Shown here in pieces: positions 27,737-39,241 of a DNA stretch of 64,000 nt. The notes below the pieces were generated by a model. That model was not told where the DNA came from and ran no database searches. It worked only from the letters and a program-made list of their open reading frames with translations. Source of the stretch: Parendozoicomonas callyspongiae (GTDB taxonomy: Bacteria; Pseudomonadota; Gammaproteobacteria; Pseudomonadales; Endozoicomonadaceae); assembly GCF_023502345.1 (NCBI RefSeq), contig NZ_JAMFLX010000008.1, forward strand, positions 106,368 through 170,367. Reading direction: 5' to 3'. Numbering within the stretch: position 1 is the stretch's first letter; each line of letters begins with the position of its first letter. A program made the translations under genes and the position numbers.

Positions 27737-29101
27737 TTGGAGAAGAATTCCAATCAGACAAGGGTTCTGTCACTCCCTCTGGTACTCAAAAGTCTAGTGC
27801 CATCCATTCTGGGCATTCTCTTCTTTCTGATTCCATTTGATGGCCCCCATGGACCGACAGTAATGATTGGTATAGTCGGCTATGCCATTATGGATCTGTC
27901 ATCCCGCCTTCTGCCCCTGACCGTTGTGGCAATCATGCTGATTTCAGCCGTTGGTGCCATTTATGTTCGCATCCATGAGCCTGCCTGGGTGCGCAATCAT
28001 CTATTTCTACGATCAGCATTTATGATTTCAAAGTTCTGGATTCTTGTCCGTGCTGTGGGGGCGGTTTTAGGCATTGCGATTATTTTGAAACTTGGTCCTG
28101 AATGGTTGTGGGGGGAAAATACCGGGGGACTGGTTCTTCATGAGCTGCTCAGTGTACTGCTGGTATTCTTCTTTCTTGCCAGTATTTTCTTACCGTTGCT
28201 GCTTGATTATGGCCTGGTTGAGCTGGTTGGTACGATGCTGCACCGGATTCTCAAACCGGTCTATAAAATTCCTGGAAACAGTGGGGTTGATATCATTGCT
28301 TCGCTGCTGGGGGATGGAACAGTTGGTACGCTGATAACAGCACGGCAGTATGAGAAGGGCTACTATACCGGCCGAGAGGCCGCCATCATCGCAACAACAT
28401 TCTCTGTGGTTTCTATCTCGTTCTGTATCGTTGTGGTGAATTTTGTCGGCTTGCCCCATATGTTTCCCTACTTCTATCTGACAGTGGTATGCACCTGCCT
28501 GATTATTGGACTTGTTCTTCCCCGCATATGGCCTCTAACAAGTATTCCCGACAAGTATCACCCTGAAGCCGATTCGACTGTGGTTGATAACAATGGCCAG
28601 CAGCTCAGTCTTGTCAGTGGTCTTCAATTAGCAACCCAAAAAGCCGGAAGCGCTCCAGGCCCTGTGAAACTGCTTCAGATTGGGCTATTCAATGCCTTTG
28701 ATATTTGGCTGGTGTTTATCCCGGTTATCATGGTCATCGCCTCTGTCGCAATGATTCTGGCGGAGACAACACCCATCTTTCAGTGGATGGGCAGCCCGCT
28801 GGTCCCTTTGCTTGACCTGCTTCAGATTCCGGAGCCAGAAAAGGCTGCCCCAGGGGTTTTCCTGGGGTTTGTAGATATGTTTCTGCCAGCGATTCTTTGC
28901 CGGGGCATAGATAGCGAGATGACCCGTTTTATTATTTCAGCACTTTCTATCGCCCAGCTGATCTATATGTCAGAGGTAGGCGTATTGATCATGAAATCCT
29001 CAATTCCCCTGAATTTCTGGCAGCTTCTGTCACTCTTTATTATTCGAACAGTAATGGCTCTTCCAATTATTGTGCTGTTTGCCCGTTTCTATTTCCTGTA
29101 A
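27737..29101 (+). CDS. YjiH-type membrane protein with nucleoside-recognition (Gate) domains
   Basis: 454 residues, strongly hydrophobic, about ten predicted helices. The N-terminus LVPSILGILFFLIPFDGPHG and the Gate-domain segments SGVDIIASLLGDGTVGTLIT and PGVFLGFVDMFLPAILCRGI are characteristic of the YjiH family, whose substrate is not established. The start is TTG at 27737; there is no ATG near the first helix, and the nearest purine-rich sequence is AGG upstream. The role is presumably transport. Confidence 0.75.
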   Translation: MEKNSNQTRVLSLPLVLKSLVPSILGILFFLIPFDGPHGPTVMIGIVGYAIMDLSSRLLPLTVVAIMLISAVGAIYVRIHEPAWVRNHLFLRSAFMISKFWILVRAVGAVLGIAIILKLGPEWLWGENTGGLVLHELLSVLLVFFFLASIFLPLLLDYGLVELVGTMLHRILKPVYKIPGNSGVDIIASLLGDGTVGTLITARQYEKGYYTGREAAIIATTFSVVSISFCIVVVNFVGLPHMFPYFYLTVVCTCLIIGLVLPRIWPLTSIPDKYHPEADSTVVDNNGQQLSLVSGLQLATQKAGSAPGPVKLLQIGLFNAFDIWLVFIPVIMVIASVAMILAETTPIFQWMGSPLVPLLDLLQIPEPEKAAPGVFLGFVDMFLPAILCRGIDSEMTRFIISALSIAQLIYMSEVGVLIMKSSIPLNFWQLLSLFIIRTVMALPIIVLFARFYFL

Positions 29102-29217
29102 CGAGGTGTAATCGATTTCAGGTTGTTACTGCCGTTACATATGCAAACAGCCGTATCCTGAACTTAATGAGCTGAATTTCGCCTAACGGGTGTCTCAGAT
29201 TCCGTAAGGTGAATTGA

Positions 29218-31347
29218 ATGCTCTCCAGGTTCCGCGCTGTAACTTTGGTAAAACCTTCAATTACCCAATCGCTGCCTCTTGCCCTGATAGCTATTCTCCT
29301 GTTGGGGATGGGCCTGTGCTCTTCTTCCTGGGCAATGGTCGAGATGGACAAGTGTAATATCCCGGAAAATATGTATGTGCTGAAATTCTCTAACGAAGAG
29401 GATCTGGATAAAATTCACAGTAAAAAGAGAATAAATGAAGAAGTCTATGGCTCCAATAGTTCCGGAAGACCTTCTACCCTTGGGATGAATAATGACTCCT
29501 TTGAAAATGACTACTATGCCAACTATGACAATGCGATACGCAATACCCATATTGTCGTGACTGTTGACCCTCTGAACGAAAATATTTATCTCTCCCTGCA
29601 GTCTGATCAGAAAGATTATTTTGATGATAAAGCCGTATGGAAGACAAATTACCTTGCATTTGTCGACGGTAAGAACAACAGATATGCAAGATTTACATGT
29701 CATGGAAACCGCCTGCATTTGAAGTGGGCAGGCCGTGATTACAATGCATCCTCAGAAATGTTTTCATCAGCATATGGAGAGATGAAGGCAGAAGTTGAAT
29801 TCTATCGAACAACTTCAGTTCAGAGCGGAAGTCGCCTCAAGGTTACAGAAATTCATAACAGTTATATGCCAGGCTGGACACTGACTGGAACAGTTTACTG
29901 GTTGTCCCAGTTAACAAGACATGGAACCTACATTGCGCTGAATAATATTGATTTCGAAATGAAAGACGGTGCCAGGCCACTTTATATGAACGGCAAATAT
30001 AAGCTTGGCTATGAAACTTATGATCCACAGCGTTTGCAGATGGATATTGAGTATCTTGCAGCTCGCTATGATGAAACCTCAGAAGAAAATGCGATTGTCT
30101 ATGGTATGTCGACACTTCGCGCCATGCTCTATCTGGCCAATATCAAGCTTAGTAAAATTGCAGGTTCCGTCGCAACATCAACCTTTGAAGTCACCACTCT
30201 TAAAGAGCAGATTTCCAATCTTGATATGGAAATGAGAAAGGCTTTACCGGTCGATGAGAATGACTTGAAGACAGGGGATGGAGCCAATCTACTCAATGCC
30301 GCCGATCAGGTTGTAGAAGTATCCGCCAGAGTCACGAATCTTTTGGAGGCAAGTCAAAGAACTGAGGGTACAACTGGTGCCTTGCTGGCAAGCATAATTG
30401 ATGCAAAAAGGATTTCCAGGCAGGTACATAAAGCAGTTAAGGTCATCAAAAATCAATTAGATTCGGCCTTCACGCGTCTTCATGCACAACGGCAGTTTCT
30501 TAAGAAATCGAAGGAAGAAAACCAGATAGACTTTGAAGGAAATACAATTCACCAAGTCAGGCGGCAAGACGGCAGTGGAAATGCCCTGCAGGAAAGCACC
30601 ACCGCTCTTCAGGAAGAGCAAGATGAGATTCTGCAAGGGCCAATTCAAACAGAAGAATTGCTTGACCAGTGCTACCTGACGCAGTCAGAAACAACTATCG
30701 GGCAGTATATGCACTATGTACCACGATTTGGCGATCACCGGTATGGTTTTAATACGGGAATAGAAATCCGGGTTATTCCTGACAGGAATAACCCCATTAA
30801 GATTCACTTCAAATCTGACAAAATGCTCTGGTCATGGGGCGTGCTTCGAGATGATAACCCCACGGGAGACTTTGTTGTTGATAATGTCTGGTGCCGCGGG
30901 CCACTGTTTGGCGCTGATTATGTCAGTGGGTCGCTGCGGGCAACGGTTAGAGGTGTGTTCGATAACATCAACAACAGAATCTACACGACTGCCCAGTGGA
31001 GTACCTGGGATAACAGTTACTGGATTACGCGTATTCTGGCTTATGGCCATTCTGGCATCACTGGTCTTACAGAAGTTGCATTGGGTTATGTAGCTTTGCA
31101 GGCTCTGATTTATGCAGCAAACCCGGCAGCAGCTGCATCAGCCTTTGCAGTCAAGGGAGCCCTAGCTTATGCCGGTGTTGCCTTAGCGACCAGTCCGCTT
31201 ATACCGCCAGAAATAAAATTGCCACATCATCAATATGTTACCCAATTGCTTGCGCAATATGGTGTTGGTGAAGAGTACTTCAGTGGCTATGGGAAAGAGT
31301 ATTTCGCTACGCTCACTACACTATACGATGCCAAAGGTTTTAAATAA
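29218..31347 (+). CDS. Large secreted protein of unknown function with duplicated domain
   Basis: 709 residues, no recognised family. A signal peptide (SLPLALIAILLLGMGLCSSSWA, in part) is cleaved near residue 40. Two related domains, about 109-236 and 512-610, share NTxIxxxVxPxxNxI, an SD dipeptide, a FVD/FVVD segment and a CxG motif (TCHGN; WCRGP). They flank a helical, coiled-coil-prone centre (about 290-475). Near the C-terminus is a hydrophobic Ala-rich stretch (about 615-662), then a Tyr/Gly-rich tail. AAGGTG lies 8 nt before the ATG. A surface or toxin-like role is possible but unsupported. Confidence 0.75.
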   Translation: MLSRFRAVTLVKPSITQSLPLALIAILLLGMGLCSSSWAMVEMDKCNIPENMYVLKFSNEEDLDKIHSKKRINEEVYGSNSSGRPSTLGMNNDSFENDYYANYDNAIRNTHIVVTVDPLNENIYLSLQSDQKDYFDDKAVWKTNYLAFVDGKNNRYARFTCHGNRLHLKWAGRDYNASSEMFSSAYGEMKAEVEFYRTTSVQSGSRLKVTEIHNSYMPGWTLTGTVYWLSQLTRHGTYIALNNIDFEMKDGARPLYMNGKYKLGYETYDPQRLQMDIEYLAARYDETSEENAIVYGMSTLRAMLYLANIKLSKIAGSVATSTFEVTTLKEQISNLDMEMRKALPVDENDLKTGDGANLLNAADQVVEVSARVTNLLEASQRTEGTTGALLASIIDAKRISRQVHKAVKVIKNQLDSAFTRLHAQRQFLKKSKEENQIDFEGNTIHQVRRQDGSGNALQESTTALQEEQDEILQGPIQTEELLDQCYLTQSETTIGQYMHYVPRFGDHRYGFNTGIEIRVIPDRNNPIKIHFKSDKMLWSWGVLRDDNPTGDFVVDNVWCRGPLFGADYVSGSLRATVRGVFDNINNRIYTTAQWSTWDNSYWITRILAYGHSGITGLTEVALGYVALQALIYAANPAAAASAFAVKGALAYAGVALATSPLIPPEIKLPHHQYVTQLLAQYGVGEEYFSGYGKEYFATLTTLYDAKGFK

Positions 31348-31420
31348 TCTAAAGATTGTGAGCAACCCTTCGCTCGTGTGATAATTTTCAAGGCTTATAA
31401 GGGCAGCTTTGAGAATAATA

Positions 31421-32395
31421 ATGGTGAATGTGTCCCGCGTAGATCTTAATCTACTGGTGTATTTGGATGCACTGCTTAGAGAAAGAAACGTAACCCGTGC
31501 CGCTGATCAGCTGGGCATTACTCAGCCAGCTATGAGTAATGGGCTAAGACGGCTGCGAACCCTGTTCGAAGACCCGCTGCTGGTCAGAACCAGCGATGGA
31601 ATGACACCGACCAACCGTGCCCTTGAACTTCAGCCGCTGATCCGCAATGTTCTTAAGGATATTGAGCAGGCGGTACGCCCCCAGACACCTTTCACTCCTA
31701 CCTCAAGCCATCGGGTCTTTCGGATAATGGCCAGTGACTATGCGGAATCAACCCTGATTCCCGCATTGTTACGTCGTCTGCGTTATGATGCCCCGCATAT
31801 TACTCTGGATATGCTGACTCCCAGTGATGTCAGCTTCCAGGATGTGGAGCAGGGCAGGGTGGATATGGCGATAAATCGCTTTGATGAAATGCCTCAATCA
31901 TTTCACCAGAGCACGGTCTGGCAGGATGGTTTTTCCTGCCTGCTGAGCAGAAATAATCTGATTCGTCGGAAATTCACACTGGAGAACTATCTGAATGCAC
32001 GACATATCTGGGTCAGCAAGACAGGTATGGGCGTGGGTGTGGGAGTCAATCCTGAAGATGTTCAGCGACTGGGCTGGGTCGATGATGCTCTCAGCAAACT
32101 GGGCCGTAAGCGGCAGATTACCGTTTTTACCCGCCACTATCATGTTGCCATGCAACTCTCTCGGCAGAATGATCTTATTGCAACCCTGCCAACCAGGGCT
32201 GCAATGTTATTAAGTGAAGATCCTGAACTGGTGATTCAGCCACCACCATTTTCCATTCCACCAATTGAGCTGAAGATGGCATGGAGTCCTTTATTGCAGC
32301 AGGACGCTGGGCATAGATGGATACGTCGCTTGATTATCGAAATGGCGCGTCAACCTGAATTTTTTCCTCGTAACCAGAAAGCTGAAAGCCTGTAG
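31421..32395 (+). CDS. LysR-family transcriptional regulator
   Basis: 324 residues. The winged helix-turn-helix is at about residues 5-65 (VDLNLLVYLDALLRERNVTR, AADQLGITQPAMSNGLRRLR), followed by a substrate-binding domain from about 95 (VFRIMASDYAESTLIPALLR). It resembles the NodD/LeuO-like branch by its LNLLVYLDALL start. The open frame begins at 31409 with TTG, but the ATG at 31421 is preferred. No obvious target gene lies next to it: upstream is the secreted protein on the same strand, downstream the sheath remnant on the opposite strand. Confidence 0.88.
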   Translation: MVNVSRVDLNLLVYLDALLRERNVTRAADQLGITQPAMSNGLRRLRTLFEDPLLVRTSDGMTPTNRALELQPLIRNVLKDIEQAVRPQTPFTPTSSHRVFRIMASDYAESTLIPALLRRLRYDAPHITLDMLTPSDVSFQDVEQGRVDMAINRFDEMPQSFHQSTVWQDGFSCLLSRNNLIRRKFTLENYLNARHIWVSKTGMGVGVGVNPEDVQRLGWVDDALSKLGRKRQITVFTRHYHVAMQLSRQNDLIATLPTRAAMLLSEDPELVIQPPPFSIPPIELKMAWSPLLQQDAGHRWIRRLIIEMARQPEFFPRNQKAESL

Positions 32396-32399
32396 CTGA

Positions 32400-32797
32400 T
32401 CAGCCTTCAGCGACTTTCTGTGTCAGTCGCATCAAGTGAAATTCCGCAGGTTTGACCATGGCCAGAAAGATATCAATGACCAGCATGCCATTCTCAAGAT
32501 CTATCAGCGTCAAAGCCCATTGATCATCAGGTGAAATGCTCTGACCAGACACAGTGCACATCTCTATGTCACAAGGACGGGGGAGAGTCGTCATCAAATA
32601 GGGATAGTAGGCTGCACTGATCTAGAGCCGCCTGGCAGATTTCATAGTAGGTCAGCCGTGCCCAAACTGATTGCATCTGACAGTACAAGCAGGGTGACTT
32701 TATCAATAGTGGCTATTTCTCGAAGGGCTTTTAAAATGGACGGGGGAAGGGTGGAGATTTCTTCTATATAACCCCCGGGAGTTGTGTAAGTTGGCAT
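32400..32797 (-). pseudogene. Contractile tail sheath gene remnant (phage-tail / eCIS type)
   Basis: Three pieces in order on one strand match tail sheath proteins. The N-terminus is MPTYTTPGGYIEEISTLPPS (from 32797). The middle is LREIATIDKVTLLVLSDAIS running, after a one-base frameshift near 32650, into TYYEICQAALDQCSLL. The C-terminus is NGMLVIDIFLAMVKPAEFHL plus MRLTQKVAEG (to 32400). Sheath proteins are normally 350 or more residues; here about 130 codons remain, so most of the gene is deleted. No other tail, baseplate or AAA gene is nearby. The sheath assignment is from motif recall and is fairly strong; phage versus injection-system origin is open. Confidence 0.75.
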
Positions 32798-32922
32798 ATC
32801 ATTTTCCATCCCTGTCGGCATTAAACCTGAGATATTCACAGAATACAGAACGGGAAATGCAATCGAGGCTCTATGCTAAGCGGTTATTAATCATGTCATC
32901 AACATATCAAAGGATTATGCCT

Positions 32923-32950
32923 AAACAAAGAGGGCACCACAGGCGCCCTC
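32923..32950 (-). terminator. Terminator after aceA
   Basis: In the gene's sense: GAGGGC stem, 9-base loop, GCCCTC, then TTTGTTT, 24 bp after the aceA stop. Confidence 0.85.
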
Positions 32951-32974
32951 CAATACTTCAGTTAATGGCAGAGA

Positions 32975-34570
32975 TTATTTGCTATCAAACTGATTCATAG
33001 TGTTATCTTCACCAGCAGCTTTCAACGCAGCATCACCAGAGAAGTACTCTTTATGATCATCGCCCATATCGGAACCTGACATGTTCTGGTGCTTCACACA
33101 AGCAATGCCCTGACGGATTTCCTTACGCTGAACATTGGCTACATAGCCCAGCATACCCTGGTCACCGAAGTACTCTTTTGCCAGGTTGTCAGTAGACAGC
33201 GCAGCAGTATGGTAAGTCGGCAGAGTAATCAGGTGATGGAAGATACCGGCTTCACGGGCGGCATCAGCCTGGAAGGTGCGGATCTTCTCATCAGCAGCCT
33301 TGGACAGCTCGCTATCGTCGTATTCAGCATTCATCAGACTGGCACGGTCGTAGGAAGATACATCCTTACCTTCTTCTGCCCAGGCATCGAATACCTGCTG
33401 GCGGAAGTTCAGGGTCCAGTTGAACGATGGACTGTTGTTGTAAACCAGCTTGGCATTGGGAACAACTTCACGGATACGCTCAACCATACCACCGATCTGA
33501 CCGACGTGAGGCTTCTCGGTTTCGATCCAGAGCAGGTCTGCACCATTCTGCAGAGAAGTAATACAGTCAAGAACCACTCGATCTACACCGCTGCCCTTGC
33601 GGAACTGGAACAGGTTGGAAGGCAGACGCTTGGGCTTAAGTAGCTTGCCGTTAGCCTTGATCACCACATCACCGTTGGCAATATCTGATGCATTATCGAC
33701 ATATTCACCATCAAGGAAGCTATTGTACTGGTCACCCAGATCGCCAGGCTCATTAGTGACAGCAATCTGTTTGGTCAGACCAGCACCCAGGGAGTCTGTC
33801 CGAGCAACGATCACACCATCATCAACACCCAGTTCAAGGAAGGCGTAGCGAACAGCGCGAATCTTGGCCAGGAAGTCTTCGTGAGGAACGGTCACTTTAC
33901 CGTCCTGGTGACCACACTGCTTCTCATCGGAAACCTGGTTCTCGAGCTGGATACAGCAGGCACCGGCTTCGATCATCTTCTTGGCCAGAAGGTAAGTGGC
34001 TTCTTCATTACCAAAGCCAGCATCAATATCTGCAATAATTGGCACGATATGAGTCTGGAAGTTATCAATTTTGCTCTGGACAGCTTTTTTCTCTTCAGAA
34101 GTACCGGCTTTGTCCAGCGCACGGAACAAGCCGCCCAGTTCTCGGGCATCGGCCTGACGCAGGAAGGTGTAGAGTTCTTCGATCAGGCTGGCAACAGAAG
34201 TTTTCTCATGCATGGACTGATCAGGCAGTGGACCGAACTCGGAGCGCAGTGCAGCAACCATCCAGCCGGACAGGTACAGGTATTTGCGATCCGTGGAATT
34301 GAAGTGCTTCTTGATAGAGATCAGCTTCTGCTGTCCGATAAAACCATGCCAGCAACCGAGTGACTGAGTGTACTGTGAGGGATCTTCATCATAACGGGCC
34401 ATATCAGCACGCATAATGCCCGCAGTATATTTGGCGATATCCAGACCGGTTTTGAAACGGTTCTGGGCCCTCATACGTGCGGCGTACTCAGGATTGATGG
34501 CATCCCAGGCAGACCCTTGAGTTGCTTTTAGGGAAGCAATGCTATCGATGTCTTTCAGGTAGTTTGACAT
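32975..34570 (-). CDS. aceA: Isocitrate lyase, large form
   Basis: 531 residues, the length of the Pseudomonas-type enzyme and about 100 longer than E. coli AceA. It splits isocitrate to glyoxylate and succinate, the first step of the glyoxylate shunt. The catalytic Cys loop is KQCGHQDGK (about residue 220). Other conserved segments are PIIADIDAGFGNEEATYLLA and VYNNSPSFNW. It diverges from malate synthase glcB, giving both shunt enzymes side by side. Confidence 0.95.
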   Translation of the reverse strand: MSNYLKDIDSIASLKATQGSAWDAINPEYAARMRAQNRFKTGLDIAKYTAGIMRADMARYDEDPSQYTQSLGCWHGFIGQQKLISIKKHFNSTDRKYLYLSGWMVAALRSEFGPLPDQSMHEKTSVASLIEELYTFLRQADARELGGLFRALDKAGTSEEKKAVQSKIDNFQTHIVPIIADIDAGFGNEEATYLLAKKMIEAGACCIQLENQVSDEKQCGHQDGKVTVPHEDFLAKIRAVRYAFLELGVDDGVIVARTDSLGAGLTKQIAVTNEPGDLGDQYNSFLDGEYVDNASDIANGDVVIKANGKLLKPKRLPSNLFQFRKGSGVDRVVLDCITSLQNGADLLWIETEKPHVGQIGGMVERIREVVPNAKLVYNNSPSFNWTLNFRQQVFDAWAEEGKDVSSYDRASLMNAEYDDSELSKAADEKIRTFQADAAREAGIFHHLITLPTYHTAALSTDNLAKEYFGDQGMLGYVANVQRKEIRQGIACVKHQNMSGSDMGDDHKEYFSGDAALKAAGEDNTMNQFDSK

Positions 34571-35069
34571 GACCGGTCCTTATTCTTTTACCATGGAAAC
34601 ACCTTGTGTTGGCATTCCCGCTTATGGCTGTTTGCAGTGACCACACCCACCCTTGTAATGCTTGTTGTCGGAGTGCGGCGGCCATCTACGCTGCTATCTA
34701 CGTATGATTGCCGAATCAGTCTCGGTTCGGTGTGTGCATTCTAAGTAAACGCCGCCTCTTGGCGCAATTGCGCTTTTTTATAATCGCTATTTATTTGCTG
34801 AATGTTTATTGCCAAACCATAAATTCGGGGTCTATTTGGTATAACATGCGATCAAAACTACTCGTTTTGGCGTGTCAGATTTTTCAGGCCTTAATTGCCT
34901 GTGCTTGGCAATTCAAAAATTTTCAGGCATTTTGACGGCTGAAAACAGACAAATCACAGCAAGACTCGAGATAGAAGAGATAGGCTGGGCAGGGCAGGGC
35001 AAAGCCTGAATAACAAATGCTGGTGGCCAGAATCGAGCAGGTTATCGGCGCATAAAACGGGGTAGCGAC
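34571..35069. promoter_or_regulatory. aceA-glcB divergent control region
   Basis: 499 bp with no credible gene. The + strand holds a perfect TATAAT at 34779-34784 just after the palindrome GCGCAATTGCGC (34762-34773) and a T6 run; the palindrome could be an operator or a short terminator. No -35 at standard spacing is obvious. The region is otherwise AT-rich, with nothing else I can name. Confidence 0.35.
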
Positions 35070-37244
35070 ATGACAGAACGTACACAATTCGGATCTCTGC
35101 AGGTAGCCAGTGTACTGTTTAATCTGGTGAACCAGGAGATCATTCCCGGCACTGGTATTGACTACAAAGATTTCTGGGCATCCTTTGAGAAGATCATCAA
35201 TGATCTGGCACCGGTGAATCGTGAGCTGCTGTCTCGTCGTGATGAGATACAGCTGATAATTGACCAGTGGCATAAGGATCACCCAATCCATGACCCTGTT
35301 CCCTACAAAGCCTTTCTCACCGACCTTGGCTATATCGAGTCACGGGTTCCTGACTTTCAGATCACCACAGAAAATGTTGATTCAGAAGTCGCAACAGTTG
35401 CAGGTCCTCAACTGGTTGTGCCGGTGATGAATGCCCGTTATGCCCTGAATGCTGCCAATGCCCGCTGGGGTAGCCTTTATGATGCGCTTTATGGCACGGA
35501 TGTTATCAGCGAAGCAGATGGTGCTGACAAAGGACGCACTTATAACCCTGTACGTGGTGCCAAGGTCATTGCCTATGCCCGTGAAGTTCTTGATCAGTCA
35601 GCGCCGTTAACGACTGGCAGTCATGCCGATGCTGTCGCCTATACAGTCAAAGAAGGTCAGCTGGCGGTTAAGCTCAACAGCGGTATGGAGACGACCCTTG
35701 TTTCTCCCGAGAGGTTTGCAGGCTATGCCGGCCAACAACAGAAACCCGACAGTATTCTTATTAAAAATAACGGGCTGCATATAGATATTCAGATCGATTC
35801 TGAAAGCCTTATCGGTAAATCAGATTCGGCTGGAGTAAAAGATCTGCTGGTGGAATCAGCACTGACCGCCATTATGGACTGCGAAGATTCCATTGCTGCT
35901 GTTGATGCTGAAGATAAAGTGACGGTTTATTCCAACTGGCTGGGCCTGATGAAAGGTGATCTGCAGGAAGTTGTGCAGAAGGGTGATAAGTCGTTCACCC
36001 GTTCACTGAACAAAGATCGTATTTATACCCGGGCAGATGGCAGCAGCCTGACTCTTCCAGGCCGGAGTCTTATGTTTGTCCGTAATGTCGGACACCTGAT
36101 GACCAATGAAGCCATTCTCGATGGCGAGGGCAGGGAAATTCCGGAAGGGATTATGGATGCGATGGTGACGGCTCTGATCGCTATTCATGATTTAAACAAA
36201 AAAGGCCAGAACAACAGCAATTCCCGTGAAGGCAGTATTTATATTGTTAAGCCCAAAATGCATGGCTCGGAAGAAGTGGCTTTTGCCAATACTCTGTTCT
36301 GCCGTGTAGAAGATGCTCTTGGTTTGCCCCACAATACCATGAAGATGGGTATTATGGATGAGGAGCGTCGTACAACCGTCAACCTCAAGAACTGTATTGC
36401 CCAGGCCAAAGAGCGGGTTGTATTTATTAATACCGGCTTTCTTGACCGCACTGGTGATGAAATTCATACCTCTATGGAAGCAGGGCCGGTTGTCCGTAAA
36501 GGGCCAATGAAGCAGGCAACCTGGATCAAGGCTTACGAAGACTGGAATGTTGATACCGGTCTTGCTGCAGGTTTAAAGGGCCGGGCCCAGATTGGCAAAG
36601 GCATGTGGCCGATTCCGGATCATATGGCCGAAATGATTGAAACCAAGGTCGGACACCCCATGGCAGGTGCCAATACCGCCTGGGTACCATCACCAACAGC
36701 TGCAACTCTGCATGCCCTGCATTATCACAAGGTGAATGTTGCTCACCGTCAGGATGAATTGGCTGCGCGAGCATCTGCAAGCCTGGATGATATTCTGACC
36801 CTGCCACTGCTGGAAGATGTTTCATCCCTGAATGCGGATGATATTCAGAAAGAGCTGGATAATAACGCCCAGGGCATTCTCGGTTACGTGGTGCGCTGGG
36901 TAGAGCTGGGGATTGGCTGCTCCAAAGTCCCCGATATTAACGATGTGGGTTTGATGGAAGACCGGGCTACGTTGCGTATCTCCAGTCAGCATATTGCCAA
37001 CTGGCTGCATCATGGTATCTGTACAGAAGAGCAGGTTATGGAAACCCTGAAGCGAATGGCGCAAGTGGTTGATCGTCAGAATGAAGGGGATCCGGCCTAC
37101 CGGGCAATGGCACCGGACTATGATAACAGTGTCGGTTTTCAGGCTGCCTGTGATCTGGTTCTGAAGGGAACAGAGCAACCTAATGGTTATACTGAGCCTG
37201 TACTGCATGCCCGCAGGCGTGAAGCCAAGGCGAAGTATCAATAA
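35070..37244 (+). CDS. glcB: Malate synthase G
   Basis: 724 residues, the single-chain G isoform. It condenses glyoxylate with acetyl-CoA to malate. Conserved segments: [20 protein letters not shown], the active-site region [58 protein letters not shown] and the catalytic-base segment [12 protein letters not shown]. The ATG at 35070 has only a weak purine tract upstream. It functions with AceA for growth on acetate, fatty acids or leucine carbon. Confidence 0.96.
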   Translation: MTERTQFGSLQVASVLFNLVNQEIIPGTGIDYKDFWASFEKIINDLAPVNRELLSRRDEIQLIIDQWHKDHPIHDPVPYKAFLTDLGYIESRVPDFQITTENVDSEVATVAGPQLVVPVMNARYALNAANARWGSLYDALYGTDVISEADGADKGRTYNPVRGAKVIAYAREVLDQSAPLTTGSHADAVAYTVKEGQLAVKLNSGMETTLVSPERFAGYAGQQQKPDSILIKNNGLHIDIQIDSESLIGKSDSAGVKDLLVESALTAIMDCEDSIAAVDAEDKVTVYSNWLGLMKGDLQEVVQKGDKSFTRSLNKDRIYTRADGSSLTLPGRSLMFVRNVGHLMTNEAILDGEGREIPEGIMDAMVTALIAIHDLNKKGQNNSNSREGSIYIVKPKMHGSEEVAFANTLFCRVEDALGLPHNTMKMGIMDEERRTTVNLKNCIAQAKERVVFINTGFLDRTGDEIHTSMEAGPVVRKGPMKQATWIKAYEDWNVDTGLAAGLKGRAQIGKGMWPIPDHMAEMIETKVGHPMAGANTAWVPSPTAATLHALHYHKVNVAHRQDELAARASASLDDILTLPLLEDVSSLNADDIQKELDNNAQGILGYVVRWVELGIGCSKVPDINDVGLMEDRATLRISSQHIANWLHHGICTEEQVMETLKRMAQVVDRQNEGDPAYRAMAPDYDNSVGFQAACDLVLKGTEQPNGYTEPVLHARRREAKAKYQ

Positions 37245-37258
37245 CTGTCTTTAACACG

Positions 37259-37290
37259 AAAAAGGAGAGCAAAAATGCTCTCCTTTTTTT
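37259..37290 (+). terminator. Terminator after glcB
   Basis: Stem AAAAAGGAGAGCA / TGCTCTCCTTTTT with a 4-base loop and T tail. Confidence 0.92.
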
Positions 37291-37760
37291 CAAAATACGC
37301 CTGTTTATCCAGGTAACCTTGAAAGAGACGTCGAAGCTCTTCGTCACTCTCTTTTCGGATGTATTCCTCTGTGGTGCCATGATCGCTTATGGTGCCAGTT
37401 ATTTTGCTTTGGCACAGAGACAAAAGTATTGCTTATGAGTTGTGGTCGCTGATCACCTGGTGTCTCTAATATAACCGCCGTCAAAGAACAGCGGATGGTG
37501 TGATTGCTTCAGACAGTGATGAGCTGGAGAACGGGTATCCGTCGGGAAAGGTTAATCTCAGTACCAATATGCTGGCTCATGGAGGCTTGCAAGGAATCAG
37601 CTGTCTGGCTGCAGAGCTGGGCAAAACTGAGCTTGCACATTCTCTGAAGGAGTGAAACTGTGAGAGCTGAAAGCATTGCTGAATGAGGACTGTTATAGCC
37701 CACTGATATGGACTTACTGAAAGAGATAATATTCTCCTTCAGTAAGACTCGTTTATTTCA
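37291..37760. other. Non-coding or decayed stretch between glcB and purB
   Basis: 470 bp. A + strand frame near 37500-37655 reads ADGVIASDSDELENGYPSGK, VNLSTNMLAHGGLQGISCLA, AELGKTELAHSLKE and a stop, and has a protein-like composition but no start or recognised family. It may be a gene remnant. Nothing else is identified. Confidence 0.3.
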
Positions 37761-39149
<1,389 letters not shown>

Positions 39150-39241
39150 TTAAGAGTATTCGGGGGAACGAATAATCTGGTTCAGATTTACAAGCGGGCG
39201 CGCCCTACAGCAAAAGAGTCCGGATGTCTGCCCGCCCATAA

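Noticed and set aside
37238..37423. 61-codon minus-strand ORF after glcB
   Set aside because: It runs through the glcB terminator hairpin and has no ribosome binding site or recognisable family.
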